Assembly: GCF_900176335.1 (NCBI RefSeq)
Contig: NZ_FWXW01000003.1
Coordinates: forward strand, 186,001-250,000
DNA length: 64,000 bases
Direction of reading: 5' to 3'
Source: Papillibacter cinnamivorans DSM 12816
Lineage (GTDB): Bacteria; Bacillota; Clostridia; Oscillospirales; Oscillospiraceae
Made by a program: the position numbers and the translations under genes. Under the pieces are notes generated by a model that was given only the letters and a program-made list of their open reading frames with translations, did not search any database and was not told the origin of the DNA. How positions within the stretch are numbered: position 1 is the stretch's first letter; each line of letters starts with the position of its first letter. Below are positions 1 through 8,852 of the stretch, piece by piece.

Positions 1-99
1 GGCAGCGCGCCGGTGATCGCCGTGCACCCCTTTTCCAGCCGTGAATTCATCGCCAGGGGCGGCCGGATTCCCGCGCCGCTGCACAGTTTGAAAAACTGA
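1..99 (+). CDS. UPF0210/DUF711 (PFL) family protein, C-terminal fragment
   Basis: The window opens inside this gene and holds its last 32 codons. The tail reads [11 protein letters not shown], then [17 protein letters not shown] and a stop. It matches, from memory, the C-terminus of UPF0210 (DUF711) proteins, which end in a GG[RQ]IPAPIHSFKN-like sequence after a GTAPVM-like segment. The biochemical role of the family is not settled. The last six codons (LHSLKN) also occur as the last six codons of the ankyrin gene at 1190-2977, because this 3' end lies at the edge of a duplicated segment. A strong terminator follows. Confidence 0.85.
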   Translation, partial: GSAPVIAVHPFSSREFIARGGRIPAPLHSLKN

Positions 100-122
100 G
101 TTTTTTCGTTCCAGCAAATTTC

Positions 123-160
123 AAGCATCCTTTCGCGCCAGGCGTGAAAGGATGCTTTTA
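123..160 (+). terminator. Rho-independent terminator after the UPF0210 gene
   Basis: A 17-bp nearly perfect stem (arms 123-139 and 141-157, AAGCATCCTTTC with GAAAGGATGCTT) is followed by TTTTATT. It begins 24 bp after the upstream stop codon. An almost identical copy lies at 3001-3038 in the second repeat. Confidence 0.85.
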
Positions 161-268
161 TTGTTATCCCCGGTGAGCGGGACGGTTTTTCTCCGGACGG
201 CCATAAAGCGAAAGGAGTAAATCCCGTTTCCGATTTCTCCCCCGCCTATGGCGCCATCGGCGACGGGG

Positions 269-277
269 TGGTATAAT
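269..277 (+). promoter_or_regulatory. Extended -10 promoter for the first lipoprotein gene
   Basis: TGGTATAAT is a perfect extended -10 box (TGnTATAAT). No good -35 is visible at the usual distance, which is typical of extended -10 promoters. It lies about 110 bp upstream of the lipoprotein start and is conserved in the duplicate at 3147-3155. Confidence 0.6.
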
Positions 278-385
278 ATTCCATGAAAAGGGTAAGCGCA
301 GCGAACGGCTGCCGGGCGAACCGAACCGGCAGACAATATAACCCTATCTGTATCAAAGGATTTTCGTTCTTATAGGAGGCGGGAA

Positions 386-991
386 ATGAGATCCTATGGA
401 ATAATGAAACGATTTGTTGCCTTACTATGTGCGTCGGCCATGCTTATGCTGTGCTCGTGTGCCCGAATGGGGGGACCGGTCGTGTATAATGATGACGGAT
501 CAAAAGCGGACGCCAGATTGGAAGAGGTCATTGAAGCCATTAAAAATGAGGACAAAGAAGCTTTAAAAGCGATGTTTTCCGAACAAGCGCTAAATGAAGC
601 AGATGACCTTGACGGACAGATGGATTATTTATTAGGATTTATACAAGGGAATATTGAATCCTGGAAATTTCAAGGAGGTAGCGCTGATGGAGCCAACTAT
701 GAGGGACATAAAACGAGGAAATCCAGATATTGGTATTCCGTAAAAACGGATAAAGAAGAATACCTTTTCTTCCTGCTGGAATACACGGAAGACACCGATC
801 ATCCTGAAAATGTTGGCCTATATATGCTGCAGGTAATTTATATGAAGGATGAGGATACCCAATTTGATGGAGGAAATGATATATTGTGCGCGGGTATTTA
901 TAAACCGGAAGAAGAGAACAATGAGACTGTTCAGCCATCTGGAGATATAGAAAAGTCCGAGGGAGAAGAAGAAATAGTTCAGCCGTCTTAA
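386..991 (+). CDS. DUF5104-like lipoprotein (copy 1)
   Basis: A 201-residue secreted lipoprotein of unknown function. A short basic start (MRSYGIMKRF) leads into a hydrophobic helix and the lipobox LCSC, so Cys about 25 would be lipidated and the protein anchored to the outer face of the membrane. The mature part contains EDKEALKAMFSEQAL, typical as I remember it of DUF5104 lipoproteins in Clostridia. The C-terminus is acidic and carries a small internal repeat (TVQPS and IVQPS). The ATG follows AGGAGG at good spacing. The paralogue at 3264-3872 is nearly identical at both ends but clearly diverged around residues 85-115. No enzymatic motif is visible. Confidence 0.85.
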   Translation: MRSYGIMKRFVALLCASAMLMLCSCARMGGPVVYNDDGSKADARLEEVIEAIKNEDKEALKAMFSEQALNEADDLDGQMDYLLGFIQGNIESWKFQGGSADGANYEGHKTRKSRYWYSVKTDKEEYLFFLLEYTEDTDHPENVGLYMLQVIYMKDEDTQFDGGNDILCAGIYKPEEENNETVQPSGDIEKSEGEEEIVQPS

Positions 992-1090
992 CTATGCAGT
1001 ACTATTCCCATATATGTATTCTCCGAATGATTCTCTTGATTGAGACAAATTACTTATAACTATACAGCTAGTTTGTTTTCCAATGAATAA

Positions 1091-1124
1091 GCTCCCGCAC
1101 CTGTATCAACATGGGTGCGGGAGC
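1091..1124 (+). terminator. Hairpin after the first lipoprotein gene
   Basis: An 11-bp perfect stem (GCTCCCGCACC with GGTGCGGGAGC) surrounds an 11-nt loop. Only a weak AT-rich tail (GTAATATAAATTT) follows, so termination may be partial. It separates the lipoprotein gene from the ankyrin gene. Confidence 0.55.
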
Positions 1125-1189
1125 GTAATATAAATTTAATGCCGGAATGATTAACTTATGCAGTTCTATGACATAAGAGGTTTATGGCA

Positions 1190-2977
1190 ATGAGAAAAAG
1201 AGCGGTAAATTTAATACTTATCATTATTCTTACAGCAAACTTAACGGCCTGCTCCGGCGGTAGTGTCAATTCAGCCGGTCAGAATGACCTGAAGATGGCG
1301 CGCAGTATTAAATGGGGAAATGTTGAGGCGGTGAAAGAAGCGATCGAAGACGGAGCGGATATCAACCAGATCAGCATCGATAACATCGACATAAATCCCG
1401 CAGAATATGCATTGATCGAACAGCAATGGGATGTTGCGGAAGCCCTGATCGGGCGGGGAGCGGACGTCAATTCTGTCGATAGCCGAGGCAAATCGTTACT
1501 TATGACGGCGGCGGAGGACGACGCGTTTGACTTTTGCCGGCTTCTGCTGGAAAGCGGGGCTGATGCGTCGCTGTGCGACCGCAATGGACACTCTGCGCTT
1601 GAGTATGCCCTGGAGGGGGATACTGCGCTTAGCAATACAAAAGCGACCGATGAGCTTATTACGCTGCTTCTCGGCAGCGGAGCTGAAATCAGACCGGTGA
1701 GCTTGCAGGCCCTGATGAGTGAAGAAAACCCCGATGACTGCAGGTACGGTTTGGTGAAGAGGATTTTGGAGGGCCTGCTATCCGAAGGGTATGCTTCCGG
1801 CCTGGATTCCGTGCTGGAATCGGCGATACTTGGGCGGGATCCGGAAGTCCGAAGGTTGATTCAAGAGGGAAGCCTGCAGAAAAAATCTGCGCAGCAAGTC
1901 CTGTTTTTTACCGCTGCCTTCGGTGATGCGGAAACGCTCCAACTGCTTGCCGATCAGGGATACGATATTTATGCATGCGATAAAAACGGAAATGCTCCTC
2001 TTGCGATTGCGGCTCAGAGCGGCAATCTCAGCACGCTGGAATATTACATCGGCCAGGGAGTGAATCTGGAAGCGCAGAACAAGGATTACGAAACGGCATT
2101 GCAGCAGGCAATCATGACGGATCAATACGATGCGGTGAAATGCCTCCTGAATGGGGGGGCCGCTATCGCTCCCTATAATACGATTGAGGTTCCTTCGGTA
2201 GGCCTTCACTATTTAACCAAGGACGGGTTCAGCGCGGCTGCCGGAAACGGAAACGTAACCATGATGGAACTATTGGTGGAGAACGATTTTCCCCTGAATA
2301 ACGAAACCATGTGCAGCGCTTTATTGGAGGCCGCAAGCAGCGATCAGATCGTTGCCATACAGTATCTTCTGGACCGCGGGGCTTCTCCGGAGCTGGAAAG
2401 CGCGTTCACTTCTCCGCTGCTGGCTGCCATTGGAGCTGGAAATCTTAAAACGGTCAAACTGCTGATAGCGAGCGGCGCCGATGCAGACGGGAAGCGAAAA
2501 GACGGCAGCCTTCTTTATTCCGCCTGCAGCGGGGGTCAGTATGAGATTGCAAAGTACCTGATCGATCAGGGAGCCAATGTAAACCTAGCCAGTACGAAAG
2601 CGGACTCGGCATTAACCGCGGCAATATTGTCCGGTCATATGGATATTGTTGAATTACTGGTCAAGCACGGCGCCGATATCGCATTGAAAGGCAACGACGA
2701 CGGAACCACGGCAGTTATGATAGCGGCAAGAAATTGCAGCAGGAATATATTGGATTATATTGCAAAGCAGGGTGTTGCCATCAACAGCCAGGATGAGGAA
2801 GGAATGACTGCGCTGATGTATGCGGCGGAAAACGGACTTGCGGATAACGTCAAAATCCTGCTGCAATACAGCCCCGATGTGGGATTAGAAAACAAGGAAG
2901 GGAAGACTGCTCTGGACATTGCCGAAGAAAAGGGGAACAAAGAGATTGCCACGCTGCTGCACAGTCTGAAAAACTGA
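1190..2977 (+). CDS. Ankyrin-repeat lipoprotein
   Basis: About 595 residues. The N-terminal signal helix (VNLILIIILTANLTAC) ends in an LTAC lipobox, predicting a membrane-anchored extracytoplasmic protein. The rest is a run of ankyrin repeats, with many copies of motifs like TALMYAAENGLADNVKILL and LLESGADASLCDRNG, so it is probably a protein-binding scaffold. No catalytic domain is seen. Two in-frame starts exist. The ATG at 1184 is only 3 nt from AGAGG, while the ATG at 1190 is 9 nt away and is preferred here. The last six codons (LHSLKN) and everything after them are copied from the UPF0210 gene end, so the original C-terminus appears to have been replaced at a duplication junction. Confidence 0.9.
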   Translation: MRKRAVNLILIIILTANLTACSGGSVNSAGQNDLKMARSIKWGNVEAVKEAIEDGADINQISIDNIDINPAEYALIEQQWDVAEALIGRGADVNSVDSRGKSLLMTAAEDDAFDFCRLLLESGADASLCDRNGHSALEYALEGDTALSNTKATDELITLLLGSGAEIRPVSLQALMSEENPDDCRYGLVKRILEGLLSEGYASGLDSVLESAILGRDPEVRRLIQEGSLQKKSAQQVLFFTAAFGDAETLQLLADQGYDIYACDKNGNAPLAIAAQSGNLSTLEYYIGQGVNLEAQNKDYETALQQAIMTDQYDAVKCLLNGGAAIAPYNTIEVPSVGLHYLTKDGFSAAAGNGNVTMMELLVENDFPLNNETMCSALLEAASSDQIVAIQYLLDRGASPELESAFTSPLLAAIGAGNLKTVKLLIASGADADGKRKDGSLLYSACSGGQYEIAKYLIDQGANVNLASTKADSALTAAILSGHMDIVELLVKHGADIALKGNDDGTTAVMIAARNCSRNILDYIAKQGVAINSQDEEGMTALMYAAENGLADNVKILLQYSPDVGLENKEGKTALDIAEEKGNKEIATLLHSLKN

Positions 2978-3000
2978 GCTTTTTCGTTCCAGCAAATTTC

Positions 3001-3038
3001 AAGCATCCTTTCGCGCCAGGCGTGAAAGGATGCTTTTA
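3001..3038 (+). terminator. Rho-independent terminator after the ankyrin gene
   Basis: This is the duplicate of the terminator at 123-160, with the same stem and TTTTATT tail. It now serves the ankyrin gene, whose stop codon is 24 bp upstream. Confidence 0.85.
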
Positions 3039-3146
3039 TTATTATCCCCTGTCAGCGGGACGGTTTTTCGCCGGACGGCCATAAAGCGAAAGGAGTGCAT
3101 CCCGTTTCCGATTTTTCCCCCGCCTATGGCGCCATCGGCGGCGGGG

Positions 3147-3155
3147 TGGTATAAT
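3147..3155 (+). promoter_or_regulatory. Extended -10 promoter for the second lipoprotein gene
   Basis: TGGTATAAT is preserved exactly from copy 1 (269-277), supporting a conserved promoter for both lipoprotein genes. Confidence 0.6.
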
Positions 3156-3263
3156 ATTCCATGGAAAGGGTGAACGCGGCGAACGGCTGCCAGGCGAACC
3201 GAACCGGCAGGCAGTAGAACCGTGTCTATATCAAAGGATTTTCGTTCTTATAGGAGGCGGGAA

Positions 3264-3872
3264 ATGAGATCCTATGGAATAATAAAACGATTCGGCGCTT
3301 TCCTGTGTGCGTCGGCCATGCTTATGCTGTGCTCGTGCACCCGATTGGGGGCACCGATAGTGTATAATAATGACGGAGAAAAAGCGGACGCCAGATTGGA
3401 AGAGGTCATTGAAACCATTAAAAATGAGGACAAAGAAGCTTTAGAGGCGATGTTTTCCGAACAAGCGCTGAGTGAAGCGGAAGACCTTGACGGACGGATG
3501 GACTATTTGTTCGGATTTATACAAGGGAACGCTATTTCCTGGAAAGCAATTGTGGCAGGCCCTGCAGCTGAGACAAACATCCGTGGACACATAGTAAAAA
3601 AATCGAAGTCATGGTATTCTGTAAAGACGGATAAAGAAGAGTACCTCTTCTTCCTGCTGGAATACACGGAAGACACCGATCATCCTGAAAATGTTGGCAT
3701 ATATATGCTGCAGGTAATTTATATGAAGGATGAGGATACCCAATTTGATGGAGGAAATGATATATTGTGCGCGGGTATTTATAAACCGGAAGAAGAGAAC
3801 AATGAGACTGTTCAGCCATCTGGAGATATAGAAAAGTCCGAGGGAGAAGAAGAAATAGTTCAGCCGTCTTAA
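3264..3872 (+). CDS. DUF5104-like lipoprotein (copy 2)
   Basis: A 202-residue paralogue of the protein at 386-991, with the same signal peptide, LCSC lipobox, AGGAGG site and acidic tail. The start is set at MRSYGIIK to match copy 1. An in-frame ATG 42 bp upstream lacks a comparable ribosome site. Residues of about 85-115 differ strongly from copy 1 while the last 70 or so residues are almost unchanged. Function unknown. Confidence 0.85.
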   Translation: MRSYGIIKRFGAFLCASAMLMLCSCTRLGAPIVYNNDGEKADARLEEVIETIKNEDKEALEAMFSEQALSEAEDLDGRMDYLFGFIQGNAISWKAIVAGPAAETNIRGHIVKKSKSWYSVKTDKEEYLFFLLEYTEDTDHPENVGIYMLQVIYMKDEDTQFDGGNDILCAGIYKPEEENNETVQPSGDIEKSEGEEEIVQPS

Positions 3873-3980
3873 CTATGCAGTATTATTCTGGTATATATAA
3901 CACCGGATGTTTTTCCCGACCGCTCAAATTCTGCCCGCAATATGTATGAAAAGAACCGAATGAAACCATCCTTTTTAGAG

Positions 3981-4017
3981 GCGGGCTTTCGCGCGGAACG
4001 CGCGGGGGCCCGCTTTT
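3981..4017 (+). terminator. Rho-independent terminator after the second lipoprotein gene
   Basis: A two-part stem (GCGGGC with GCCCGC outside, CGCGCG with CGCGCG inside) is followed by TTTT. It lies about 110 bp after the lipoprotein stop. Apart from this hairpin, the inverted repeat and the promoter, the gap 3873-4380 shows no gene. Confidence 0.7.
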
Positions 4018-4056
4018 CGCGGGGGTTTGACGCGGATTTTTGCTCCGGGCGGTTTT

Positions 4057-4216
4057 AATACTGTTCTTCCATTAAAGAGCAAACATCTTTACGATCAATT
4101 TTCCGCCCTGCCGCGTTCTCTTCGTCGGCGGGCGCCAGCCCGCTCTCCTCCTCGGCCTTGCAGGACATAAAATTTTCTCGCAAATCTCATTTGCTCTTTA
4201 ATGGAAGAACAGTATT
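4057..4216. repeat. 160-bp element with perfect 27-bp terminal inverted repeats
   Basis: The 27 bases 4057-4083 are the exact reverse complement of 4190-4216. The 106 bp between them contain further complementary patches (AATTTT near 4096, AAAATT near 4170). The element sits immediately upstream of the -35 box of the glycogen operon. No target-site duplication or open reading frame is evident. It could be a MITE-like insertion or a large regulatory cruciform. Confidence 0.8.
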
Positions 4217-4240
4217 TACATTTTCTTTGCGCCGTTCCCC

Positions 4241-4269
4241 TTGACGGCGAGGCGATTTCATTGTATAAT
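4241..4269 (+). promoter_or_regulatory. Sigma-A promoter of the glycogen operon
   Basis: TTGACG, then 17 bp, then TATAAT, a near-consensus vegetative promoter. It lies 111 bp upstream of the glgB start and appears to drive glgB-glgC-glgD-glgA-glgP, since no other good promoter or terminator was seen inside the operon. Confidence 0.85.
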
Positions 4270-4380
4270 TTATGCAAATAATACAAATATTTTGAGCCTG
4301 TGTTGTGCGCTTTGCTCACTTTTCCCGCTATTTTTCCATGCAGGGGGAAGCACACCGACAGGTTGAACCGGAGGACGTCT

Positions 4381-6369
4381 ATGGCTGAGCAAAACGGGGC
4401 AAACCCCCGTGAAACCGGGGAATACCACCGATATCTCTTCCACCAGGGAACCGACAGCGGAGCGTACGGTTTCTTCGGCGCGCATGCGGAAGAGCGGAAC
4501 GGAGCCCGGGGAGTGTGTTTTCGGGTCTGGGCGCCCCATGCCGCCGCGGTTTCCGTCATCGGGGATTTCAACGCCTGGAATGAAAATTCAAATCCCATGG
4601 AGCAAGAATCGCCCGGTATCTGGGCGCTTTTTGTTCCCGGACCCGGGCAGTTCGACTCCTATAAATATTCCGTCCTGACAAAGTCGGGTACAAGGCTCGA
4701 CAAAAGCGACCCCTACGCCTTTCACGCGGAAACGCGGCCCCGGAGCGCCTCTAAGGTCTACAGCCTGGAGGGGTTCGAGTGGCACGACGAAGCCTGGCTC
4801 TCCTACCGGAAGGCAAACCCCGTCTATCACGCCCCTCTCAACGCCTACGAGGTGCACCTGGGCTCTTGGCAAAGGTCGGAGACCGGCGAATTTCTCTCCT
4901 ACCGGGAGACGGTCTCGCGGCTGATCCCCTACGTGAAGGAGATGGGATTCACCCATGTGGAGCTGATGCCGGTAACGGAGCACCCCCTGGACGCCTCCTG
5001 GGGCTATCAGTGCACGGGATATTTCGCGGCCACCTCCCGCTTCGGGACGCCCCACGACTTCATGTATTTTGTGGACGAGTGCCACAGGGCCGGGGTGGGA
5101 GTCATTCTGGACTGGGTGCCCGCCCATTTTCCCAAGGACGCCCACGGACTCATGGAATTCGACGGCGGATGCTGCTACGAAGCCAAAGATCCCAGGCAGC
5201 GGGAGCACCCGGACTGGGGAACCCGGATCTTCGACTACGGCAGGAACGAGGTGCGCTCTTTCCTTCTCTCTTCGGCCCTTTTCTGGCTGGAGCAGTATCA
5301 CATCGACGGGCTGCGGGTGGACGCGGTGGCTTCCATGCTGTATTTGGACTACGGGCGCAAACCCGGGGAATGGCGCCCCAACCGGTATGGCGGCAAGGAA
5401 AACCTGGAGGCGATCTCTTTCCTGCGGGCGCTGAACGAGGCGGTCTTCACCCGGTTCCCGGACGTTCTGATGATCGCGGAAGAGTCCACCGCCTGGCCCA
5501 TGGTGACCAAGCCCGGCTATGTGGGAGGTCTGGGCTTCAACCTGAAATGGAACATGGGCTGGATGAACGACATGTTCCACTATATGAAGCTGGACCCGAT
5601 TTACCGGCAGTACAACCACAAGGACATCACATTCTCCATCCTGTACGCCTTCTCGGAAAACTTTCTCCTGCCCGTCTCTCACGACGAGGTGGTGCACATG
5701 AAGGGTTCCCTTCTGGGAAAGATGCCGGGAGACGAACAGTCACAGTTTGCCGGAGTCCGGGCGTTTTACGCATACATGCTGGCCCACCCGGGAAAAAAGA
5801 TGCTCTTCATGGGGTGCGAATTCGGCCAGAGGGCGGAATGGGCCTTCGACCGGGCGCTGGACTGGCACCTTCTGGAGGAGGAGCGGAATCAGCAGCTGAA
5901 GGAGTATTTTAAAGAGATCAACGAATTTTACCTCGGCAGCCGCGAGCTCTGGGAGCTGGATTTCCAGGAGGATGGCTTCCAGTGGATCTGCCCGGACGAC
6001 AGCCAGGGGAACACCGTCTCCTTCCTGAGAAAAAACGCGGCCGGGGAGTTTCTTGTCTGCGTCTGCAACTTTTCCGGGACCCGGCGGGAGGGATACCGGA
6101 CAGGAGTCCCCGAGGCTCCAGGATACCGGTTGGAATTATCCACGGACGATGTCCGGTTCGGAGGGACGGGACAAGCGGAGACCCGAGAGGTGCCCACGGA
6201 GCTTTTTCCCTGGCACGGGCACCCCTGCTCCATCGTTCTGGACCTGCCGCCTCTGAGCGCCCTGTTTTTCCGCAAGACCGAAGGGGCCAAACCGGAGGCG
6301 GCGGAAGGGGCGGCTTTGTCAATGTGCGAAGGTAGCGGTCTCTTTACAGCCGCCGAACCCCGGACGTAA
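4381..6369 (+). CDS. glgB: 1,4-alpha-glucan branching enzyme
   Basis: A 662-residue GH13 branching enzyme. It cuts alpha-1,4 glucan chains and rejoins them as alpha-1,6 branches during glycogen synthesis. An N-terminal CBM48-like domain (VWAPHAAAVSVIGDFNAWN) precedes the catalytic barrel. Visible motifs are HIDGLRVDAVASMLYLDY, with nucleophile Asp near 314, MIAEEST, with acid/base Glu near 367, and LPVSHDEVVHMKGS, all typical of GlgB. The start is the ATG after GGAGG (MAEQNG). An upstream in-frame ATG at 4300 has no ribosome site and would add an atypical segment. It is the first gene of the glycogen operon. Confidence 0.95.
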   Translation: MAEQNGANPRETGEYHRYLFHQGTDSGAYGFFGAHAEERNGARGVCFRVWAPHAAAVSVIGDFNAWNENSNPMEQESPGIWALFVPGPGQFDSYKYSVLTKSGTRLDKSDPYAFHAETRPRSASKVYSLEGFEWHDEAWLSYRKANPVYHAPLNAYEVHLGSWQRSETGEFLSYRETVSRLIPYVKEMGFTHVELMPVTEHPLDASWGYQCTGYFAATSRFGTPHDFMYFVDECHRAGVGVILDWVPAHFPKDAHGLMEFDGGCCYEAKDPRQREHPDWGTRIFDYGRNEVRSFLLSSALFWLEQYHIDGLRVDAVASMLYLDYGRKPGEWRPNRYGGKENLEAISFLRALNEAVFTRFPDVLMIAEESTAWPMVTKPGYVGGLGFNLKWNMGWMNDMFHYMKLDPIYRQYNHKDITFSILYAFSENFLLPVSHDEVVHMKGSLLGKMPGDEQSQFAGVRAFYAYMLAHPGKKMLFMGCEFGQRAEWAFDRALDWHLLEEERNQQLKEYFKEINEFYLGSRELWELDFQEDGFQWICPDDSQGNTVSFLRKNAAGEFLVCVCNFSGTRREGYRTGVPEAPGYRLELSTDDVRFGGTGQAETREVPTELFPWHGHPCSIVLDLPPLSALFFRKTEGAKPEAAEGAALSMCEGSGLFTAAEPRT

Positions 6370-6456
6370 ATCGGCTGAGAATACCGGGAGATTCCGGCCG
6401 CGCCGGCCGATCACAGAAAACGGATTTCCGAAATGTTTTGGAAAGAGGTGTCGCAT

Positions 6457-7662
6457 ATGAAAAAGGAATGTATCGCCATGCTGCTGGCAGGGGGCCAGGG
6501 GAGCCGACTGTATGTGCTCACCAAACACATGGCCAAACCCGCCATTCCCTTCGGGGGCAAATACCGGATCATCGATTTTCCTCTCTCCAACTGCGTCAAC
6601 TCCGGAATCGACACGGTGGGGGTCCTCACCCAGTACCGGCCGCTGGAGCTCAACAGCTACATCGGCAACGGCCAGAGCTGGGACTTAGACCGCATCAGCG
6701 GCGGCGTGCACATCCTCCCGCCCTACGTCAGGGAGGGCTCCGCCGGGACCTGGTACAAGGGAACGGCAAACGCCATCTATCAGAACATGGACTTCATCGA
6801 GCAGTACAACCCCGAGTACGTCCTCATTCTCAGCGGGGACCACGTCTACAAGATGGACTACTCGGAAATGCTGGACGCCCACAAAAAGCAGGAGGCGGCC
6901 TGCACCATCTCCGTCCTGGAAGTCCCCCGGGAGGAGGCGTCCCGGTTCGGCATCATGAATGTCAACGAGGAAGACCTTATTTACGAATTCGAGGAAAAGC
7001 CCAAGGCGCCCAAGAGCAATCTGGCGTCCATGGGGATTTACATATTTACCTGGAGCAAGCTCAGGGAATACCTCATTGCGGACGAGGCAAACGCCCGTTC
7101 AAAGAACGACTTCGGCGCCGACGTCATCCCCGCCATGCTGGGTGCCGGGGAACGGATGCTGGCCTTCCGCTTTTCCGGCTACTGGAAGGACGTGGGCACC
7201 ATCGAAAGCCTGTGGGACGCCAATATGGATATGCTCTCCCGAAACACGCTCAATCTGCTGGACCAAAGCTGGCCTATCTACGCCAGATCCCCCACCAGGC
7301 CTCCCCACTATACGGGAAACGAAGCCATTATCCACCACAGCATCATTACCCAGGGCTGCGAAATCGAGGGCACGGTGGAAAATTCCGTCCTCTTCCACTC
7401 GGTGACGGTGGAAACGGGCGCTGAGGTGCGCTACTCCATTCTGATGCCGGGGGTAACCGTGGAGGCCGGGGCCGTAGTGGAATATGCCATCGTGGCGGAG
7501 GGCAGCCGGATCGGCGCCGGGGCCCGTGTGGGAGCGCCGCCGGGGGACACGGCCCCGGAGGACTGGGGCGTTGCCGTGGTGGGCGGAGGAGCGGTGAAGC
7601 CGGGTCGGGTGATCCCTCCGAAAGTCATGGTTGACCGGAAAGGCAAAGAGGTGGTACGATGA
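6457..7662 (+). CDS. glgC: Glucose-1-phosphate adenylyltransferase, catalytic subunit
   Basis: A 401-residue ADP-glucose pyrophosphorylase, making ADP-glucose from glucose-1-phosphate and ATP, the committed step of glycogen synthesis. The N-terminal nucleotide-binding motif [11 protein letters not shown] is intact, followed by [19 protein letters not shown] and the sugar-binding region around [13 protein letters not shown]-terminal left-handed beta-helix is suggested by hexapeptide-like repeats. The ATG at 6457 follows GAAAGAGGTG. Its stop overlaps the glgD start in an ATGA, implying translational coupling and a GlgC-GlgD complex. Confidence 0.95.
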   Translation: MKKECIAMLLAGGQGSRLYVLTKHMAKPAIPFGGKYRIIDFPLSNCVNSGIDTVGVLTQYRPLELNSYIGNGQSWDLDRISGGVHILPPYVREGSAGTWYKGTANAIYQNMDFIEQYNPEYVLILSGDHVYKMDYSEMLDAHKKQEAACTISVLEVPREEASRFGIMNVNEEDLIYEFEEKPKAPKSNLASMGIYIFTWSKLREYLIADEANARSKNDFGADVIPAMLGAGERMLAFRFSGYWKDVGTIESLWDANMDMLSRNTLNLLDQSWPIYARSPTRPPHYTGNEAIIHHSIITQGCEIEGTVENSVLFHSVTVETGAEVRYSILMPGVTVEAGAVVEYAIVAEGSRIGAGARVGAPPGDTAPEDWGVAVVGGGAVKPGRVIPPKVMVDRKGKEVVR

Positions 7663-8774
7663 ACGACATGCACGGCATCCTGTTCGCCTACTCCGCGGGC
7701 TCAAGACTGCAGCAGCTGGTGGAGCACCGGACCACATCCTCCCTTCCCTTCGCGGGCCGATACCGGCTCATCGATTTCATGCTTTCCAACATGGTGAACT
7801 CCGGCATCCCGGACATCGGCGTCATCATGCACGAAAACTACCAGTCTTTGCTTGACCACCTGGGCTCGGGCAAGGACTGGGATTTAAGCCGCAAGCACGG
7901 AGGTCTGAAGCTTCTGCCTCCCTTCGCCTACACCGGCAACGGGCGGCAGGGGGGATACCGGGGCAAGCTGGAGGCCCTTTCCGGGGTTTACAGCTACCTG
8001 GAGAAGATCCGCCAGGAATACGTGGTGCTGGCAAACGGGGATATGGCGGTGAATCTTCCCCTGGAGAAGGTGCTCAAGGCCCATCTGGACCACTGCGCGG
8101 ACATCACCGCCGTCTGCACCCGGCGCACCCGGGGCACTCCAGCCGAGTCCACCTATTTTTCCCTGCTGCCGGACGGGCGCATCACCGACACCGCCTGCGG
8201 CCATTATCAAGAGGGAAGCTTCGAGTCCCTGGATGTCTACATCCTTTCCAAGTCCCTCCTTCTCAACCTGGTGGACTACTGCTCCGGGCACAACCAATAC
8301 AGTTTCGAGCAGGACGTGATGCAGCGCATGCGCGAGTCCCTTCTGCTGTACGGCTACGAGTGGGACGGATACGCGGCCCGGTTTCAGTGCATCGCGGACT
8401 ATTACACAAAGAGCATGGAGCTTCTGGATCCCCGGATCCGGCAGGAGCTCTTCTGCCGGGACCGGAACATCCGAACCCGGGACTATTCCAATCCTTCCAC
8501 CTACTACGGGCCGGACTCCTCCTGCCAAAACAGCCTGATTTCCGACGGCTGCCTCATCGAGGGTCGGGCGGAAAACAGCATTTTGTTCCGGAGCGTGGTG
8601 ATCGAACCCGGAGCCACCGTAACAAACTGCGTGCTGATGCAGGGAACAAGGGTGCAGTCGGGGGCGGTGATGAAATACGTGATCGCCGACAAACGCGTGA
8701 CGGTCCATTCCGGCCGCGTGCTCATTGGGCACGAAACCTATCCCCTGGCAATCTCCAAGGGCAGCGTCATATAA
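7659..8774 (+). CDS. glgD: GlgD, ADP-glucose pyrophosphorylase-like regulatory subunit
   Basis: 371 residues, homologous to GlgC along its length ([17 protein letters not shown], a C-terminal beta-helix with [16 protein letters not shown]). The ATP-binding loop is degenerate, reading [10 protein letters not shown] where GlgC has AGGQGSRL. This is the hallmark of GlgD, which in bacilli partners GlgC and raises its activity. Translation starts at the ATGA overlap with glgC. Confidence 0.93.
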   Translation: MNDMHGILFAYSAGSRLQQLVEHRTTSSLPFAGRYRLIDFMLSNMVNSGIPDIGVIMHENYQSLLDHLGSGKDWDLSRKHGGLKLLPPFAYTGNGRQGGYRGKLEALSGVYSYLEKIRQEYVVLANGDMAVNLPLEKVLKAHLDHCADITAVCTRRTRGTPAESTYFSLLPDGRITDTACGHYQEGSFESLDVYILSKSLLLNLVDYCSGHNQYSFEQDVMQRMRESLLLYGYEWDGYAARFQCIADYYTKSMELLDPRIRQELFCRDRNIRTRDYSNPSTYYGPDSSCQNSLISDGCLIEGRAENSILFRSVVIEPGATVTNCVLMQGTRVQSGAVMKYVIADKRVTVHSGRVLIGHETYPLAISKGSVI

Positions 8775-8852
8775 TACGGATAACCGGCATCATCACGGGG
8801 GAACCTTTTCCAAAGGAGCGCCGTTTATTTCCTTTTCTGAAAGGAGCCTGAT

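Larger units (their letters stand above)
79..1007 (+). repeat. Long direct repeat, copy 1 (gene tail, terminator, promoter, lipoprotein gene)
   Basis: This stretch matches 2957-3888 at a constant offset of 2878 bp until a net 3-bp length change inside the lipoprotein gene. It carries the last six codons of the UPF0210 gene, a terminator, an extended -10 promoter and a complete DUF5104-like lipoprotein gene. Homology stops shortly after the lipoprotein stop codon. The UPF0210 family ends naturally in a HS(F/L)KN tail, so this copy looks like the source and the other like the product of a tandem duplication. Confidence 0.9.
2957..3888 (+). repeat. Long direct repeat, copy 2
   Basis: This is the second copy of 79-1007. 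It starts inside the final codons of the ankyrin gene and runs through a terminator, an extended -10 promoter and a second lipoprotein gene. Identity is very high at the 3' end, with one mismatch seen over roughly 220 bp. It drops sharply around 3535-3610, then ends abruptly after the lipoprotein stop. Confidence 0.9.

Noticed and set aside
121-336. A 71-codon minus-strand frame in the duplicated leader of the first lipoprotein
   Set aside because: It covers a terminator and a promoter, has no ribosome site, and the frame is not kept in the second copy.
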